Assembly (NCBI RefSeq): GCF_003046545.1
Contig: NZ_QAAA01000001.1
Coordinates: 62,001-126,000 of the forward strand
Length of the DNA: 64,000 bases
Direction: 5' to 3'
Origin: Rhodovulum imhoffii
GTDB taxonomy: Bacteria > Pseudomonadota > Alphaproteobacteria > Rhodobacterales > Rhodobacteraceae
The notes under the pieces are model-generated. The model was not told the DNA's origin. It worked only from the letters and a program-made list of their open reading frames with translations, and searched no databases. Position 1 is the first letter of the stretch. The number at the start of each line of letters is the position of its first letter. The translations under genes and the position numbers were made by a program. Of the stretch, positions 42,824-54,840 are shown one piece after another.

Positions 42824-43912
42824 ATGCGGGTGAATGAGCGTGTTGCCCGTCTGCTGCGCCGCCCCCGTGAAGAGGCGGCGCGCCCGAGGCGTGCGTTGCG
42901 CAGCGCCACCGATCACGTCATCTTGCTGGACGGGACGCTCGGGGGGCTCGATGCCGGGGACCTGACCCATGTCGGGCGCACCTATCAACTGTTGCAGGAG
43001 CTTCCGGCCAGTGCGCCGGTTTCGGTTTATTACGAGGCGGGAATCCAGTGGCCGGACTGGACGCGGGCGCATCACGTCGCCTCGGGACGCGGAATCAATG
43101 AGCAGATCCGCCGCGCCTATGGGTATCTTGCCTCACGCTATCGGGTCGGCGATAGAATCTTCCTGATGGGGTATTCGCGTGGCGCCTTCGCGGCACGGTC
43201 GCTGGCCGGTGTGCTGGACAGCGTCGGGCTGTTGAAAGCCGCCCATGCCACCGAACGCAACCTGACCCAGGCGTGGCGGCACTATCGCGCCGGGGGCGAC
43301 AGGGACGCCGCGCAGGTTTTCCGGGAAAAATACTGTCTGCCGGATGTTTCCGTGGAGATGATCGGGGTCTGGGATACGGTCAAGGCTCTGGGTTTGCGGT
43401 TGCCGCTTTTGTGGATGCTGACCGAGCCGCGCCATGCCTTTCACAACCATTCCCTTGGGCCTGTGGTCCGCCACGGGTATCACGCGCTGGCGCTGGACGA
43501 GACCCGAGAGGCGTTTGAGCCGGTCCTGTGGGAATGCCCTGCCGGGTGGCACGGGCATGTGGTGCAGATGTGGTTCCGCGGCACGCATGGGGATGTTGGC
43601 GGGCAGGTGGGCAATTCCACGCAGGCTTTGCCGTTGGCGCATATTCCGCTGGTCTGGATGCTGGAACGGGCCGCCCATCACGACCTTCCCCTGCCGGAAG
43701 GCTGGCGCGCCCGCTTCCCTTGCGACGTGACGGCGCCCTCGGTCGGGATGATGCGGGGGTGGGGCAAGTTTTTCTGGCTGCGCCACCGTCGCCGTATCGG
43801 GCTGGATGTCTCAGAGGCGTTGCACCCCACCGCGCGCCGTAGCGATGATCCGCCGGGCAGCACGCCGCGCAGCGTGGATCAGGCGACCTTCTCCAGCCGC
43901 GCGCAGGGCTGA
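42824..43912 (+). CDS. DUF2235 alpha/beta hydrolase (Tle1-like)
   Basis: A 362-residue protein of the DUF2235 family, an alpha/beta-hydrolase fold that includes the type VI phospholipase effector Tle1. The nucleophile elbow is MGYSRGAFAARSLAG (Ser about 112), ILLDGTLGG is near the start, and GVWDTVKALG and WFRGTHGDVGGQ (a likely Asp/His region) follow. No signal peptide is seen and no immunity or T6SS genes lie nearby, so an effector role is not supported. It overlaps the end of metF by 34 bases. Confidence 0.8.
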   Translation: MRVNERVARLLRRPREEAARPRRALRSATDHVILLDGTLGGLDAGDLTHVGRTYQLLQELPASAPVSVYYEAGIQWPDWTRAHHVASGRGINEQIRRAYGYLASRYRVGDRIFLMGYSRGAFAARSLAGVLDSVGLLKAAHATERNLTQAWRHYRAGGDRDAAQVFREKYCLPDVSVEMIGVWDTVKALGLRLPLLWMLTEPRHAFHNHSLGPVVRHGYHALALDETREAFEPVLWECPAGWHGHVVQMWFRGTHGDVGGQVGNSTQALPLAHIPLVWMLERAAHHDLPLPEGWRARFPCDVTAPSVGMMRGWGKFFWLRHRRRIGLDVSEALHPTARRSDDPPGSTPRSVDQATFSSRAQG

Positions 43913-44745
43913 ACCCCAAGGGCGTGGCAGACATCGCGGGTCAGTGCCGCCTTGTTGAGCGTGTAGAAGTGAAACTCCCCCACGCCACCTTCGATCAGTT
44001 TGGTGCAAAGCTCCGTCGCCAATGAGACGGCCAGCAGATCCTCACGTTGGTCGCGGCGGGCGGTTTCGAAAGCGTCATCCAGCCACGCTGGCACATGGGC
44101 CCCGCAGTTCCTGGCGAACTTGCGCACCCCGGCCCAATTGTCGATCGGCAGGATGCCGGGGATGATCTGACCGGTGATCCCTTCCTTTTCGCAGGCGTCG
44201 CGAAAACGGAAAAAGGTGTCCGCCTCGAAGAAAAACTGGGTGATCGCAGAATGTGCCCCGGCGGCGAATTTGCGCTTGAGCCAGCGCACATCGTCGCCCG
44301 GCGCACGGGCCTCGGGGTGAGGATCCGGATAGGCCCCGACACGAATCCTGAAGCGTCCAGTTTGCGCAAGTGCGGAAATCAGGTCACAGGAATTGGCAAA
44401 GCCATCGGGGCGGGGGGTGAAGCCGCCTTCCCCACGCGGCGGGTCGCCACGCAGGGCAACGATTTCGCGCACGCCGACTTCGGCAAAGCCGTCCGCCACG
44501 CGCAGGGTGTCCTCCCGGCTGTCGCCCACGCAGGTCAGGTGCGCGGCCACGTTCAGGCCGAAATGCTTATGGAGCGCCTTTACCGCGTCATGGGTCAGGG
44601 CCCGTGTGCTGCCTCCCGCGCCATAGGTGACGGAGACGAATTCCGGTTCCAGCGTAGCGAGTTTTTGTGCGGTGTCCCACAGGCGAAATCCGGCCTCCAG
44701 CGATTGCGGGGGGAAGAATTCAAAGGAGACACGCGGGGCGGACAT
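43879..44745 (-). CDS. metF: Methylenetetrahydrofolate reductase
   Basis: A 288-residue FAD enzyme that reduces methylene-THF to methyl-THF for methionine synthesis. The TIM-barrel start VSFEFFPPQSLEAGF, the FAD/substrate segments SVTYGAGGS and IVALRGDPPRGEGG, and ITQFFFEADTFFRF are all typical. ATG 44745 is chosen for CGGAG upstream and the standard MSAPRVSFEFFPP start. A LysR-type regulator gene is divergent, with an exact MetR box in between. Confidence 0.93.
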   Translation of the reverse strand: MSAPRVSFEFFPPQSLEAGFRLWDTAQKLATLEPEFVSVTYGAGGSTRALTHDAVKALHKHFGLNVAAHLTCVGDSREDTLRVADGFAEVGVREIVALRGDPPRGEGGFTPRPDGFANSCDLISALAQTGRFRIRVGAYPDPHPEARAPGDDVRWLKRKFAAGAHSAITQFFFEADTFFRFRDACEKEGITGQIIPGILPIDNWAGVRKFARNCGAHVPAWLDDAFETARRDQREDLLAVSLATELCTKLIEGGVGEFHFYTLNKAALTRDVCHALGVQPCARLEKVA

Positions 44746-44797
44746 GGGAAAACTCCGGCTCAGAAGGGTTTCACGACTTGTCGCATAGGAAATTTTG

Positions 44798-44810
44798 TGA
44801 AACAAATTCA
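44798..44810 (+). promoter_or_regulatory. MetR operator box
   Basis: TGAA-N5-TTCA, an exact match to the MetR consensus, in the 99-base divergent region between metF and the LysR gene. A second dyad, CTTCT-CA-AGAAG, follows at 44813-44824. It supports MetR control of metF and of the regulator gene itself. Confidence 0.7.
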
Positions 44811-44844
44811 TACTTCTCAAGAAGAATATGAGCGGCGCGACAAT

Positions 44845-45750
44845 ATGCATCTGGAATTGCGCCACCTGCGCACGATCAGGGCGATCCACGAAACCGGCGG
44901 GCTGGCCCGCGCGGCGGACGTGCTGAACATCACGCAATCGGCGTTGTCACACCAGATCAAGGCGCTGGAGGAGCAGGTCGGATTGGAGCTGTTCGTGCGT
45001 CGCACCAAGCCCCTGCGCCTGTCGCCGGCGGGCATGAAACTGTTGCGCCTGGCGGAACGGGTGTTGCCGGAAGTCGCCGCCCTGCAAGAGGAATTCGAGG
45101 GGCAGAAAGCCGGGAAGTCCGGCCGGCTCCACATTGCGCTGGAATGTCATGCCTGTTTCGACTGGTTGCTTCCGGTGCTGGAATTATACCGCAAGGCGTG
45201 GCCGGAGGTGGACGTTGACATTCGCCCCGGCCTGTCTTTCGACGCACTGCCGGCGCTGGGCCGGGAAAAGGTGGATCTTGTCGTTTCTTCCGATCCGCAG
45301 GATCTGCCCGGCGTTACCTTCGTGCCGCTTTTCGATTATGAACCCGTCTTTGTTTGTGCGGCCAGCCATCCTCTGGCCGCGCAGGACCGAATCGTCGCGG
45401 AGGATTTTCGTGACCAGACGCTCATCACATACCCGGTGGAGCGCAGCCGGCTGGACGTGTTCACCAGCCTCCTGACCCCCGCGCGGGTAGAGCCCCGCGC
45501 CTTGCGCGGTGTGGAACTGACCGCCGTGATCCTGATGCTGGTTGCGTCGGGGCGCGGGGTGACGGTGTTGCCCGACTGGGTGGTGCGCGAGATCCGCGAC
45601 CACCCCGATTACGCCATCCGTCCGCTTGGTCCGCAGCCGGTGACGCGCCGCATGTATGCCGCGACGCGGGAAGAGGACGCCGCCAAACCCTTCATGGCCC
45701 ATTTCATTCGTCTCGCCCGCAACGAACCCGTGAAACTGCAACGCGCCTGA
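44845..45750 (+). CDS. metR: LysR-type regulator, probably MetR
   Basis: A 301-residue LysR regulator. The HTH is HLRTIRAIHETGGLARAADV and TQSALSHQIKALEEQVGLEL; the effector domain shows LECHACFDWLLPVLELY, a form typical of MetR, which senses homocysteine. The frame is open far upstream but ATG 44845 gives the standard MHLELRHLRTI start. It is divergent from metF with a MetR box between them, so the MetR call rests on both sequence and context. Confidence 0.85.
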   Translation: MHLELRHLRTIRAIHETGGLARAADVLNITQSALSHQIKALEEQVGLELFVRRTKPLRLSPAGMKLLRLAERVLPEVAALQEEFEGQKAGKSGRLHIALECHACFDWLLPVLELYRKAWPEVDVDIRPGLSFDALPALGREKVDLVVSSDPQDLPGVTFVPLFDYEPVFVCAASHPLAAQDRIVAEDFRDQTLITYPVERSRLDVFTSLLTPARVEPRALRGVELTAVILMLVASGRGVTVLPDWVVREIRDHPDYAIRPLGPQPVTRRMYAATREEDAAKPFMAHFIRLARNEPVKLQRA

Positions 45751-45806
45751 CCCCTTGGCATGGGCGCCGCAGCCGCGTATAGCGCCCCCAGGCTAGGAGT
45801 CCGGAC

Positions 45807-46598
45807 ATGCAAGGCAGCGCAAACCTCAACATTATGGTCAAGGCGGCTCGGAAGGCGGGGCGCAGCCTCGTGAAAGATTTCCGCGAGGTCGAGAATCTTC
45901 AGGTTTCGATGAAAGGCGCGGGCGATTTCGTCAGCCGCGCCGACATGGCCGCCGAACGCATTCTCAAGGAAGAGCTTCTCGGGGCGCGGCCCACCTATGG
46001 CTGGTTGGGGGAGGAAACCGGCGAAGATGCGGGCGAAGACCCGACCCGCCGCTGGATCGTGGATCCGCTGGACGGCACCACCAATTTCCTGCACGGGTTG
46101 CCGCACTGGGCAATTTCCATCGCGCTGGAACACAAGGGCGAGATCGTCTCCGGCGTCGTCTTTGACGCCGCCAAGGATGAGCTTTTCTATGCGGAAAAGG
46201 GGGCGGGCGCGTGGATGAATGACAGCCGTCTGCGGGTCTCGGGCCGGTCGCGGCTGAACGAGGCCATCTTTGCCACCGGCGTGCCCTTCGGAGCCAAACG
46301 AACCCTGCCCGCAACCCTGCGCGACCTTGGTCGCCTGATGCCCGAATGCGCGGGGGTCCGGCGTTGGGGCTCTGCGGCGCTCGACCTCGCTTACGTGGCT
46401 GCCGGTCGCTACGATGGGTACTGGGAACGTGAACTGAACGCCTGGGATCTTGCCGCGGGGCTGATACTGGTGCGGGAGGCCGGCGGCCTTGTCGGCCCTG
46501 TGCGGGAGGGGCACGACCCGGTTGAGCATGGTGACGTGCTGGTGGCGAACGAGGCGATCTACAGCAAGTTTGCCGCCATCATCCGCGCCGATCAGTAA
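45807..46598 (+). CDS. suhB: Inositol monophosphatase family protein SuhB
   Basis: A 263-residue Mg-dependent inositol monophosphatase/SuhB. Metal-site motifs are GEETGEDAGED (about 70-80), IVDPLDGTTNFLHGLPHW (about 88-105) and WERELNAWDLAAGLILVREAGG (about 212-233). It probably dephosphorylates inositol or sugar phosphates, and in enterobacteria SuhB also acts in rRNA antitermination. The end overlaps the convergent ghrA by 7 bases. Confidence 0.92.
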   Translation: MQGSANLNIMVKAARKAGRSLVKDFREVENLQVSMKGAGDFVSRADMAAERILKEELLGARPTYGWLGEETGEDAGEDPTRRWIVDPLDGTTNFLHGLPHWAISIALEHKGEIVSGVVFDAAKDELFYAEKGAGAWMNDSRLRVSGRSRLNEAIFATGVPFGAKRTLPATLRDLGRLMPECAGVRRWGSAALDLAYVAAGRYDGYWERELNAWDLAAGLILVREAGGLVGPVREGHDPVEHGDVLVANEAIYSKFAAIIRADQ

Positions 46599-47524
46599 CC
46601 CTGCGCCCGGTCCACGCGAAACAGCAGGGCTTCCCCCGCTTCGCTGCGACGGATGTTTTCAACAATCACCTGTGCGGCCGTTTCCGGTCGCGTGGCAGAC
46701 GCAATGTGCGGCGTAACCGTCACTTGCGGATGGGCCCAGAAAGGGTGAGCGGCGGGCAGGGGTTCGGTGCGGAAGACATCCAGCGTGGCATGGCTGAGAC
46801 CGCCTCTTCCCAGGGCCGCCAGCAGGGCCTCATCGTCGACCAGCGCGCCCCGGCCCGGATTGATCAGCACCGCCCCCTCGGGCATCCAGCCGAGGCGCTC
46901 ATGGTTCAGCAGGTTTTCGGTTTCGGCGGTCAGGGGCAGCAAAAGCACCGCGATCTCGGCCCGGGCCAGAGCGGGGCGCAGGCCATCGGCCCCGTGCAGG
47001 CAGGGGATCCCCTCAAGGCTGTGATGGGTGCGCGCCCAGCCTGCTACGGCGAAATTGAGCGCCCGCAGCGCCTGTGCGCAGGCCCGGCCCAGTTCCCCCA
47101 GGCCCAGAACCGTCACCTTTCGGTCCCGTGCCAGCGGGGGGACCGCCGGGTCCCAATTGTGCAGGGGGTTCACGATATGCCTGTCCATGCTCAGGTGATG
47201 GCGCAGGACGTGGCCGGTGACCCATTCGACCATCCCTTCCTGCAAGCCGGAATCGACCATCCGGCAGAGCGGCTGTGTCAGGGTCGGGTTCAGAACGATG
47301 GTTTCGACCCCGGCCCAAAGGCTCAGCACGGCTTTGCAACGGGAAAACGGCGTGAAGTCAGACACCGGGCCAGCGGGGGCATAGACGATGTAATCGACCG
47401 TCTCCGGTGCGGCGTCAGGGTCGGTGTGCAGGGTCGCTTGCAGGCCGGCTTGGTCAAAGGCACGGAAAAGGGGCGCGCGGTAGGTTTCCCAGCTTGTGGC
47501 CGGGGCGGCGAACAGGACGTTCAT
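46592..47524 (-). CDS. ghrA: Glyoxylate/hydroxypyruvate reductase A
   Basis: A 310-residue D-2-hydroxyacid dehydrogenase of the GhrA type. The NAD(P) Rossmann motif is VTVLGLGELGRACAQAL (about 136-152), followed by INPGRGALVDDEALLAAL and the catalytic Glu/His regions FRTEPLPAAHPFW and VTVTPHIAS. It reduces glyoxylate and hydroxypyruvate. It starts 1 base after the rodA stop, so it appears to be the last gene of the mre operon, an unexpected partner for cell-shape genes. Confidence 0.9.
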   Translation of the reverse strand: MNVLFAAPATSWETYRAPLFRAFDQAGLQATLHTDPDAAPETVDYIVYAPAGPVSDFTPFSRCKAVLSLWAGVETIVLNPTLTQPLCRMVDSGLQEGMVEWVTGHVLRHHLSMDRHIVNPLHNWDPAVPPLARDRKVTVLGLGELGRACAQALRALNFAVAGWARTHHSLEGIPCLHGADGLRPALARAEIAVLLLPLTAETENLLNHERLGWMPEGAVLINPGRGALVDDEALLAALGRGGLSHATLDVFRTEPLPAAHPFWAHPQVTVTPHIASATRPETAAQVIVENIRRSEAGEALLFRVDRAQGY

Positions 47525-47525
47525 G

Positions 47526-48671
47526 TCAGCGGCTCCTGGGGCGGTGGATATGTGCGCTCTGAATCAGGCCGAAGGCGGCCATCAGGACCATCATGGCCGA
47601 CCCCCCGTAGGAGACAAGCGGCAGTGGCACCCCCACCACCGGGGCAAGGCCCATTACCATCGACATGTTCAGCGCGAAAAACAGGAAGAATGTGGTTGCG
47701 ATGCCGATTGTCATCAGGGCGGCGAAGCGGTCGGGGTTTTTCAGGGCGGAGGCGACGCAGAACAGGATGATCAGCATGTAAAGCGCCAACAGGGAGATGC
47801 CACCGATGAAGCCGAACTCCTCAGCCAGGGTGGTAAAGATGAAATCGGTGTGTTTTTCGGGCAGGAAGTTCAGCCGACTTTGTGTGCCCTGCATGAAGCC
47901 GCGTCCGGACCACCCGCCCGACCCCAGCGCGATCTTTGACTGGGTGATGTGGTAGCCCGCCCCCAGCGGGTCGGAGGACGGATCGAGAAAAGTATCGATC
48001 CGGCGGTACTGGTAATCCTTCAGCAGTTGCCATGGCGACCCGCGCGAGGCAAAGACTGCCGCCACCAGGCCGCTGCCCATCGCGCCCACGACCGCGAAAT
48101 ACAGCCAGTGGACCCCAGCGGCAAACAGGACCACCGCCCCGCCCAGAACCAGCAGGAGCGCAGTGCCGAGGTCGGGCTGCCTGAGCACCAGCGCGGCGGG
48201 TAAAAGGATCAGCCCCAAGGCGACCAGGACGTAGAGCGGGTGCGACACCCGGCGCGGGTCCAGCCAGTCGAAATAGGCGGCCAGCGCCATCACCAGGGTG
48301 ATTTTTGTCAACTCCGAGGGCTGAAGGCGGATCACCCCGAGATCGATCCAGCGTTGTGCGCCCATCCCGACCTCACCGAAAAATTCCACCCCCAGCAACA
48401 GCAGCAGTGAGATCCCGAATGCCAGCCCGGCCATGTTGCGCCAGAACCAGACCGGTATGAAGGCCACGGCGAACATCACCCCCAACCCGACGAGAAACCG
48501 CTTGATCTGGGGGGCCGCCCAGGGCTCCATCGCGCCACCTGCGACGGAGTAAAGCATCAGGAACCCGATTCCCGCCACGGCGCACAGCAACGCAACCAGC
48601 GCCCAGTTGACGTAAAACACCTTGCGCAGCCCGCTGGGGACGGTCTTGACCTGATATTCGAGGTAGCTCAT
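47526..48671 (-). CDS. rodA: Peptidoglycan glycosyltransferase RodA
   Basis: A 381-residue SEDS-family glycosyltransferase that polymerises lipid II for side-wall growth. It has about 10 transmembrane helices, with the RQPDLGTALLL motif and GVPLPLVSYGGSAMMVLM near the end, both typical of RodA/FtsW. ATG 48671 overlaps the mrdA stop (ATGA), so it is coupled to its partner PBP2. It ends 1 base before ghrA begins. Confidence 0.94.
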   Translation of the reverse strand: MSYLEYQVKTVPSGLRKVFYVNWALVALLCAVAGIGFLMLYSVAGGAMEPWAAPQIKRFLVGLGVMFAVAFIPVWFWRNMAGLAFGISLLLLLGVEFFGEVGMGAQRWIDLGVIRLQPSELTKITLVMALAAYFDWLDPRRVSHPLYVLVALGLILLPAALVLRQPDLGTALLLVLGGAVVLFAAGVHWLYFAVVGAMGSGLVAAVFASRGSPWQLLKDYQYRRIDTFLDPSSDPLGAGYHITQSKIALGSGGWSGRGFMQGTQSRLNFLPEKHTDFIFTTLAEEFGFIGGISLLALYMLIILFCVASALKNPDRFAALMTIGIATTFFLFFALNMSMVMGLAPVVGVPLPLVSYGGSAMMVLMAAFGLIQSAHIHRPRSR

Positions 48672-50611
48672 GCGCGGTTCCGTCCGGGGCTGGGGGGCTG
48701 AAGCGTGCGCAAGGGCAGGGCATTGAGCCGTTGCTCTGCCTCCCAACGCTGATTGCTCGGGTAGGCGGCAAGGGGGGGCATCTCTCCGTAAAGCGCGCGC
48801 AACGCGATATCGCGGGCAATGGGCGCCGCCGCCGTGGACCCGCCGCCGCCATGTTCCACGACAACCGAAACCGCGATGCGCGGAGCGTCATAGGGCGCGA
48901 AGCAGACAAAAAGTGCATGGTCGCGCCGGTGCCAGGGCAGATCCTCGTTCCGGAAGACGCCGCGCGCGCGCTCGGCGGCGGTGATGTTGCGCACCTGGCT
49001 GGTACCGGTCTTGCCGGCCATCAGCATGTCTTCCGACACGATGCGCGACCGATAGCCGGTGCCGCGCCGGTGATTGGACACCGAGTACATTCCCTTCCTG
49101 ATTCGCGCCAGGTTGTGGGGGGCGAAGGGCAGCGGTGCGCCGCCCCCGACCGGAGTTTCCAGCCCGTTGACCGATTTGATCAGCCGCGGCAGGACCGCCT
49201 GGCCACTGGCCAGCCGCGCAGTCATCACCGCAAGCTGCAAGGGGGAAGTCAGAACGAAACCCTGCCCGATGGATGCGTTCAGCGTGTCGCCGATCACCCA
49301 TTCGGCACCGCGGTTCTCGCGCTTCCACGCAGTGTCAGGCATCAGACCTTCTGTGACGGCCGACATCGGCAGGTCGTGGCGGGCCCCCAACCCCAGATGG
49401 CGGGCCGTTTCCGCGATGCGGTCGATGCCGACCCGCTGGGCGATCTCGTAGAAGTAAACGTCGCAGGATTGTTCTAGGCTCTGGTTCAGGGCGACAGAGC
49501 CGTGACCGCCCCGCCGCCAGCAATGGAACCGTCGCCCGCCCACCTCTGTATACCCCGGGCACCAGACGGTATCCTCGGGGGAGACCACGCCCGCCTCCAG
49601 CGCCGCGAGGGCGGTAACCATCTTGAAGGTGGAGCCGGGCGGGTAGGCGCCCTGCACGGTCTTGTTGGCGAGTGGGCGGTAGGGGTTTTCCGTCAGCGCC
49701 CGGTAATCCGGCACCGAAATCCCGCGGACGAATTTGTTCGGATCATAGCTGGGGGCCGAGGCAATGCCCAACAGGTCGCCGTTGCGGGTATCCATCACCA
49801 CGGCAGCGGCGCTTTCCTTTGCCATGCGGGCCTGCATGAAGTTCTGCAATCCCGCGTCCACAGTCAGTTGCAGGCTTGCGCCGGCCTTGCCCTCGGTCCG
49901 GTCGATCTCCCGGATGACGCGGCCCACGGCATTGACTTCGATGCGTTTGTTGCCGGCCTTTCCGCGCAGGTCGTCCTCCATCTTGGCCTCGACCCCGGTC
50001 TTGCCGATCTGGAAGCGCGGTATCTGAAGTACAGGGTCCGGGGTTTCCAGCTTCGACAGATCGTAATCGCTGACCGGGCCGACATAGCCAATGACATGGG
50101 CAAAATCCTCACCCATCGGGTAAAGTCGGGACAGGCCGACCTCTGGCGTTATGCCGGGCAGGGCAGGGGCGTTTACAGCCACATGCGCGACGTCCGCCCA
50201 GGTCAGACGGTCTGCGACGGTCACCGGCACGAAGGGGCTGCGGCGGGCGATTTCCTTGCGCGCGCGCTCCACCTCGTCAGAGGTGAGCGGAACGATCCGC
50301 GCCACGCGTGCCAATGCCTCCTCCACGTTTCCGGCATCTTCGCGCACCAGCACGATCCGGTAGTTTTGCTCGTTTTCGGCGAGCGAGCGTCCCTGGTTGT
50401 CGAAAATCAGGCCACGCGTCGGGGGGATGAGCCGGATATTGATGCGGTTTTCTTCCGCCATCAGGCGGTATTGGTCCGCCTGTTCGACCTGCAAGTGCCG
50501 CATCCGCAGTGCCAAAATCCCGGCGAATGCCAGTTGCGCCCCCCCCAGCACCAGGGTCCGCCGGCTAATTTTTCGGGTGCTTTGCTCTGTATCCCGCTGG
50601 GGGTGTTTCAT
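48668..50611 (-). CDS. mrdA: Penicillin-binding protein 2
   Basis: A 647-residue class B transpeptidase that cross-links peptidoglycan with RodA. It has one N-terminal membrane helix (SRRTLVLGGAQLAFAGILAL), a PBP dimer domain, and the active-site motifs SxxK (YPPGSTFKMVT), SxN-like (LEQSCDVYF) and KTGTS (AGKTGTSQV). ATG 50611 is chosen because it overlaps the mreD stop and gives the MKHPQRDTEQS start. It couples to rodA. Confidence 0.95.
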   Translation of the reverse strand: MKHPQRDTEQSTRKISRRTLVLGGAQLAFAGILALRMRHLQVEQADQYRLMAEENRINIRLIPPTRGLIFDNQGRSLAENEQNYRIVLVREDAGNVEEALARVARIVPLTSDEVERARKEIARRSPFVPVTVADRLTWADVAHVAVNAPALPGITPEVGLSRLYPMGEDFAHVIGYVGPVSDYDLSKLETPDPVLQIPRFQIGKTGVEAKMEDDLRGKAGNKRIEVNAVGRVIREIDRTEGKAGASLQLTVDAGLQNFMQARMAKESAAAVVMDTRNGDLLGIASAPSYDPNKFVRGISVPDYRALTENPYRPLANKTVQGAYPPGSTFKMVTALAALEAGVVSPEDTVWCPGYTEVGGRRFHCWRRGGHGSVALNQSLEQSCDVYFYEIAQRVGIDRIAETARHLGLGARHDLPMSAVTEGLMPDTAWKRENRGAEWVIGDTLNASIGQGFVLTSPLQLAVMTARLASGQAVLPRLIKSVNGLETPVGGGAPLPFAPHNLARIRKGMYSVSNHRRGTGYRSRIVSEDMLMAGKTGTSQVRNITAAERARGVFRNEDLPWHRRDHALFVCFAPYDAPRIAVSVVVEHGGGGSTAAAPIARDIALRALYGEMPPLAAYPSNQRWEAEQRLNALPLRTLQPPSPGRNRA

Positions 50612-51147
50612 CGCGGGGGTCTCCGGCGGTTGGCTTCGTCCGGGGTTGGACGGCGGACGCCCAACCCGAACTTCGACACGAATACTATCACCGGATAGGC
50701 CGCTAGTGTGGAGACTGTTTGCATCAGGGCCTGTCCGATGCCGGGATGGTGGACTGCGGTCAGGCTGAGGATGAGGGCCTCGAGAAGCGTGATCATCACC
50801 AGCACGACGCCGACGAGCGCCCATTCCACCCCAAAGGGCATCTCTGCCGAAAGCTGACGGCGAGACCGCAAAAACTCCGCCCCCAGAAGCACAAGGGCCG
50901 TCCACAAGCCGGGTGGGCGCAGCAGCATCAGGTCCAGCGTCAGGAAAACCGCAACAAGCAGCAGCGGCGGCAGGTAATCCGGGCGACGCTGCACCCAGGC
51001 GAAGGCAAGACAGAGCATCACGTCCGGCCCCGGAAATCCGCCCACCAGTGAGCCGACGGGCAAAAGCCGCACGAACAGGAATGCCAGACCCACCCCCGCG
51101 AACACCAGCGGGTAAAGAAATTGCCGCATGGAAACCGGATCAATCAT
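50608..51147 (-). CDS. mreD: Rod shape-determining protein MreD
   Basis: A 179-residue integral membrane protein with about 5 helices (LVFAGVGLAFLFVRLLPV, LLLVAVFLTLDLMLLRPP, VLVMITLLEALILSLTAV). GGFPGPDVMLCLAFAW is typical of alphaproteobacterial MreD. It overlaps mreC by 8 bases and mrdA by 4, in the order mreB-mreC-mreD-mrdA-rodA. Confidence 0.9.
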   Translation of the reverse strand: MIDPVSMRQFLYPLVFAGVGLAFLFVRLLPVGSLVGGFPGPDVMLCLAFAWVQRRPDYLPPLLLVAVFLTLDLMLLRPPGLWTALVLLGAEFLRSRRQLSAEMPFGVEWALVGVVLVMITLLEALILSLTAVHHPGIGQALMQTVSTLAAYPVIVFVSKFGLGVRRPTPDEANRRRPPR

Positions 51148-52036
51148 TTGCAGACTCCGGTGCGGGCGGGCCGATCGGGGCGGGGGCGATCAACGCGCCG
51201 GGATCGCGGATTGTTTCGTTGGCATGGCTGCGTAACACACGCAGGAATTCCAGCCGTTCGTAATCGGCGGCCAGACGCACGCGCAGCCGCCCGTCGGTAC
51301 CCTGTGCGACCTGTCCCACCAGCAGCCCGGCCGGGAATACCCCTCCGTTGCCGGACGATACGACCCGGTCGCCGGGTCGCACAAGGTCGGGGTTTTCCAG
51401 AAACTCGATCGGCGGTACCGGACTGTTGTCGCCGGACAGAACCGCCCGCTGACCCGATGGCTGGATGGTAATGGGCACCCGGCTGTTGGGATCCGTCAGC
51501 AAGATGACCCTGGCGGTGCGCTGCCCCACGCCTGAAATTCGTCCCACCAGGCCCAACCCGTCGGTGGTGGCCCAGCCATCCAGGATGCCGTCGCGCGCGC
51601 CGAGGTTGAGAAGCACCGACCGCCGGAAGGGGGAGCCACTGTCCGCCAGAACCATTCCGGTCACATAGGTCAGGGTCGGGTCCAGCCGTACCTTGTTGAG
51701 GTCCAGCAGCTTGGCGTTTTCCTGTTCCAACTGAAGCGCGGCCTCCCTCCAGGCGCGCATTTGCCGCAATTCGCGGCGCAACTCGGCGTTCTGTTCCGCC
51801 AGTCGCGCATAAGAACGAAACCCCTCCGCCATCTCGGTCGCGGCGGTGACCGGGCGCATCGCCCAGCCCATGCCCGGCACGACCCGATCGACCAGTGCGA
51901 TCCGCATCCGCTCCACCCGCGGGCTGTCGATACGCCACAGCAGGAACAGGGCCAGCAAGACGAAAACAAGACCCCCGATCAGGATACGTCTGATGGGGCG
52001 GGTATAGTCTTGGGATGTGTTTCGGTTTTTGGCCAC
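51140..52036 (-). CDS. mreC: Rod shape-determining protein MreC
   Basis: A 298-residue periplasmic scaffold with one N-terminal membrane helix (ILIGGLVFVLLALFLLW), a coiled coil (EQNAELRRELRQMRAWREAA), and the beta domain with GRISGVGQRTARVILLTDPN and GDRVVSSGNGGVFPAGLLVG. It bridges the cytoplasmic MreB filament and the PBP2/RodA enzyme. It begins 32 bases after the mreB stop. Confidence 0.92.
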   Translation of the reverse strand: MAKNRNTSQDYTRPIRRILIGGLVFVLLALFLLWRIDSPRVERMRIALVDRVVPGMGWAMRPVTAATEMAEGFRSYARLAEQNAELRRELRQMRAWREAALQLEQENAKLLDLNKVRLDPTLTYVTGMVLADSGSPFRRSVLLNLGARDGILDGWATTDGLGLVGRISGVGQRTARVILLTDPNSRVPITIQPSGQRAVLSGDNSPVPPIEFLENPDLVRPGDRVVSSGNGGVFPAGLLVGQVAQGTDGRLRVRLAADYERLEFLRVLRSHANETIRDPGALIAPAPIGPPAPESAND

Positions 52037-52068
52037 GTCTGCCGTCCTCCGGACGCCGTGCCGGGGCT

Positions 52069-54820
<2,752 letters not shown>

Positions 54821-54840
54821 GGTAGATCTCTTTGGTTGTC

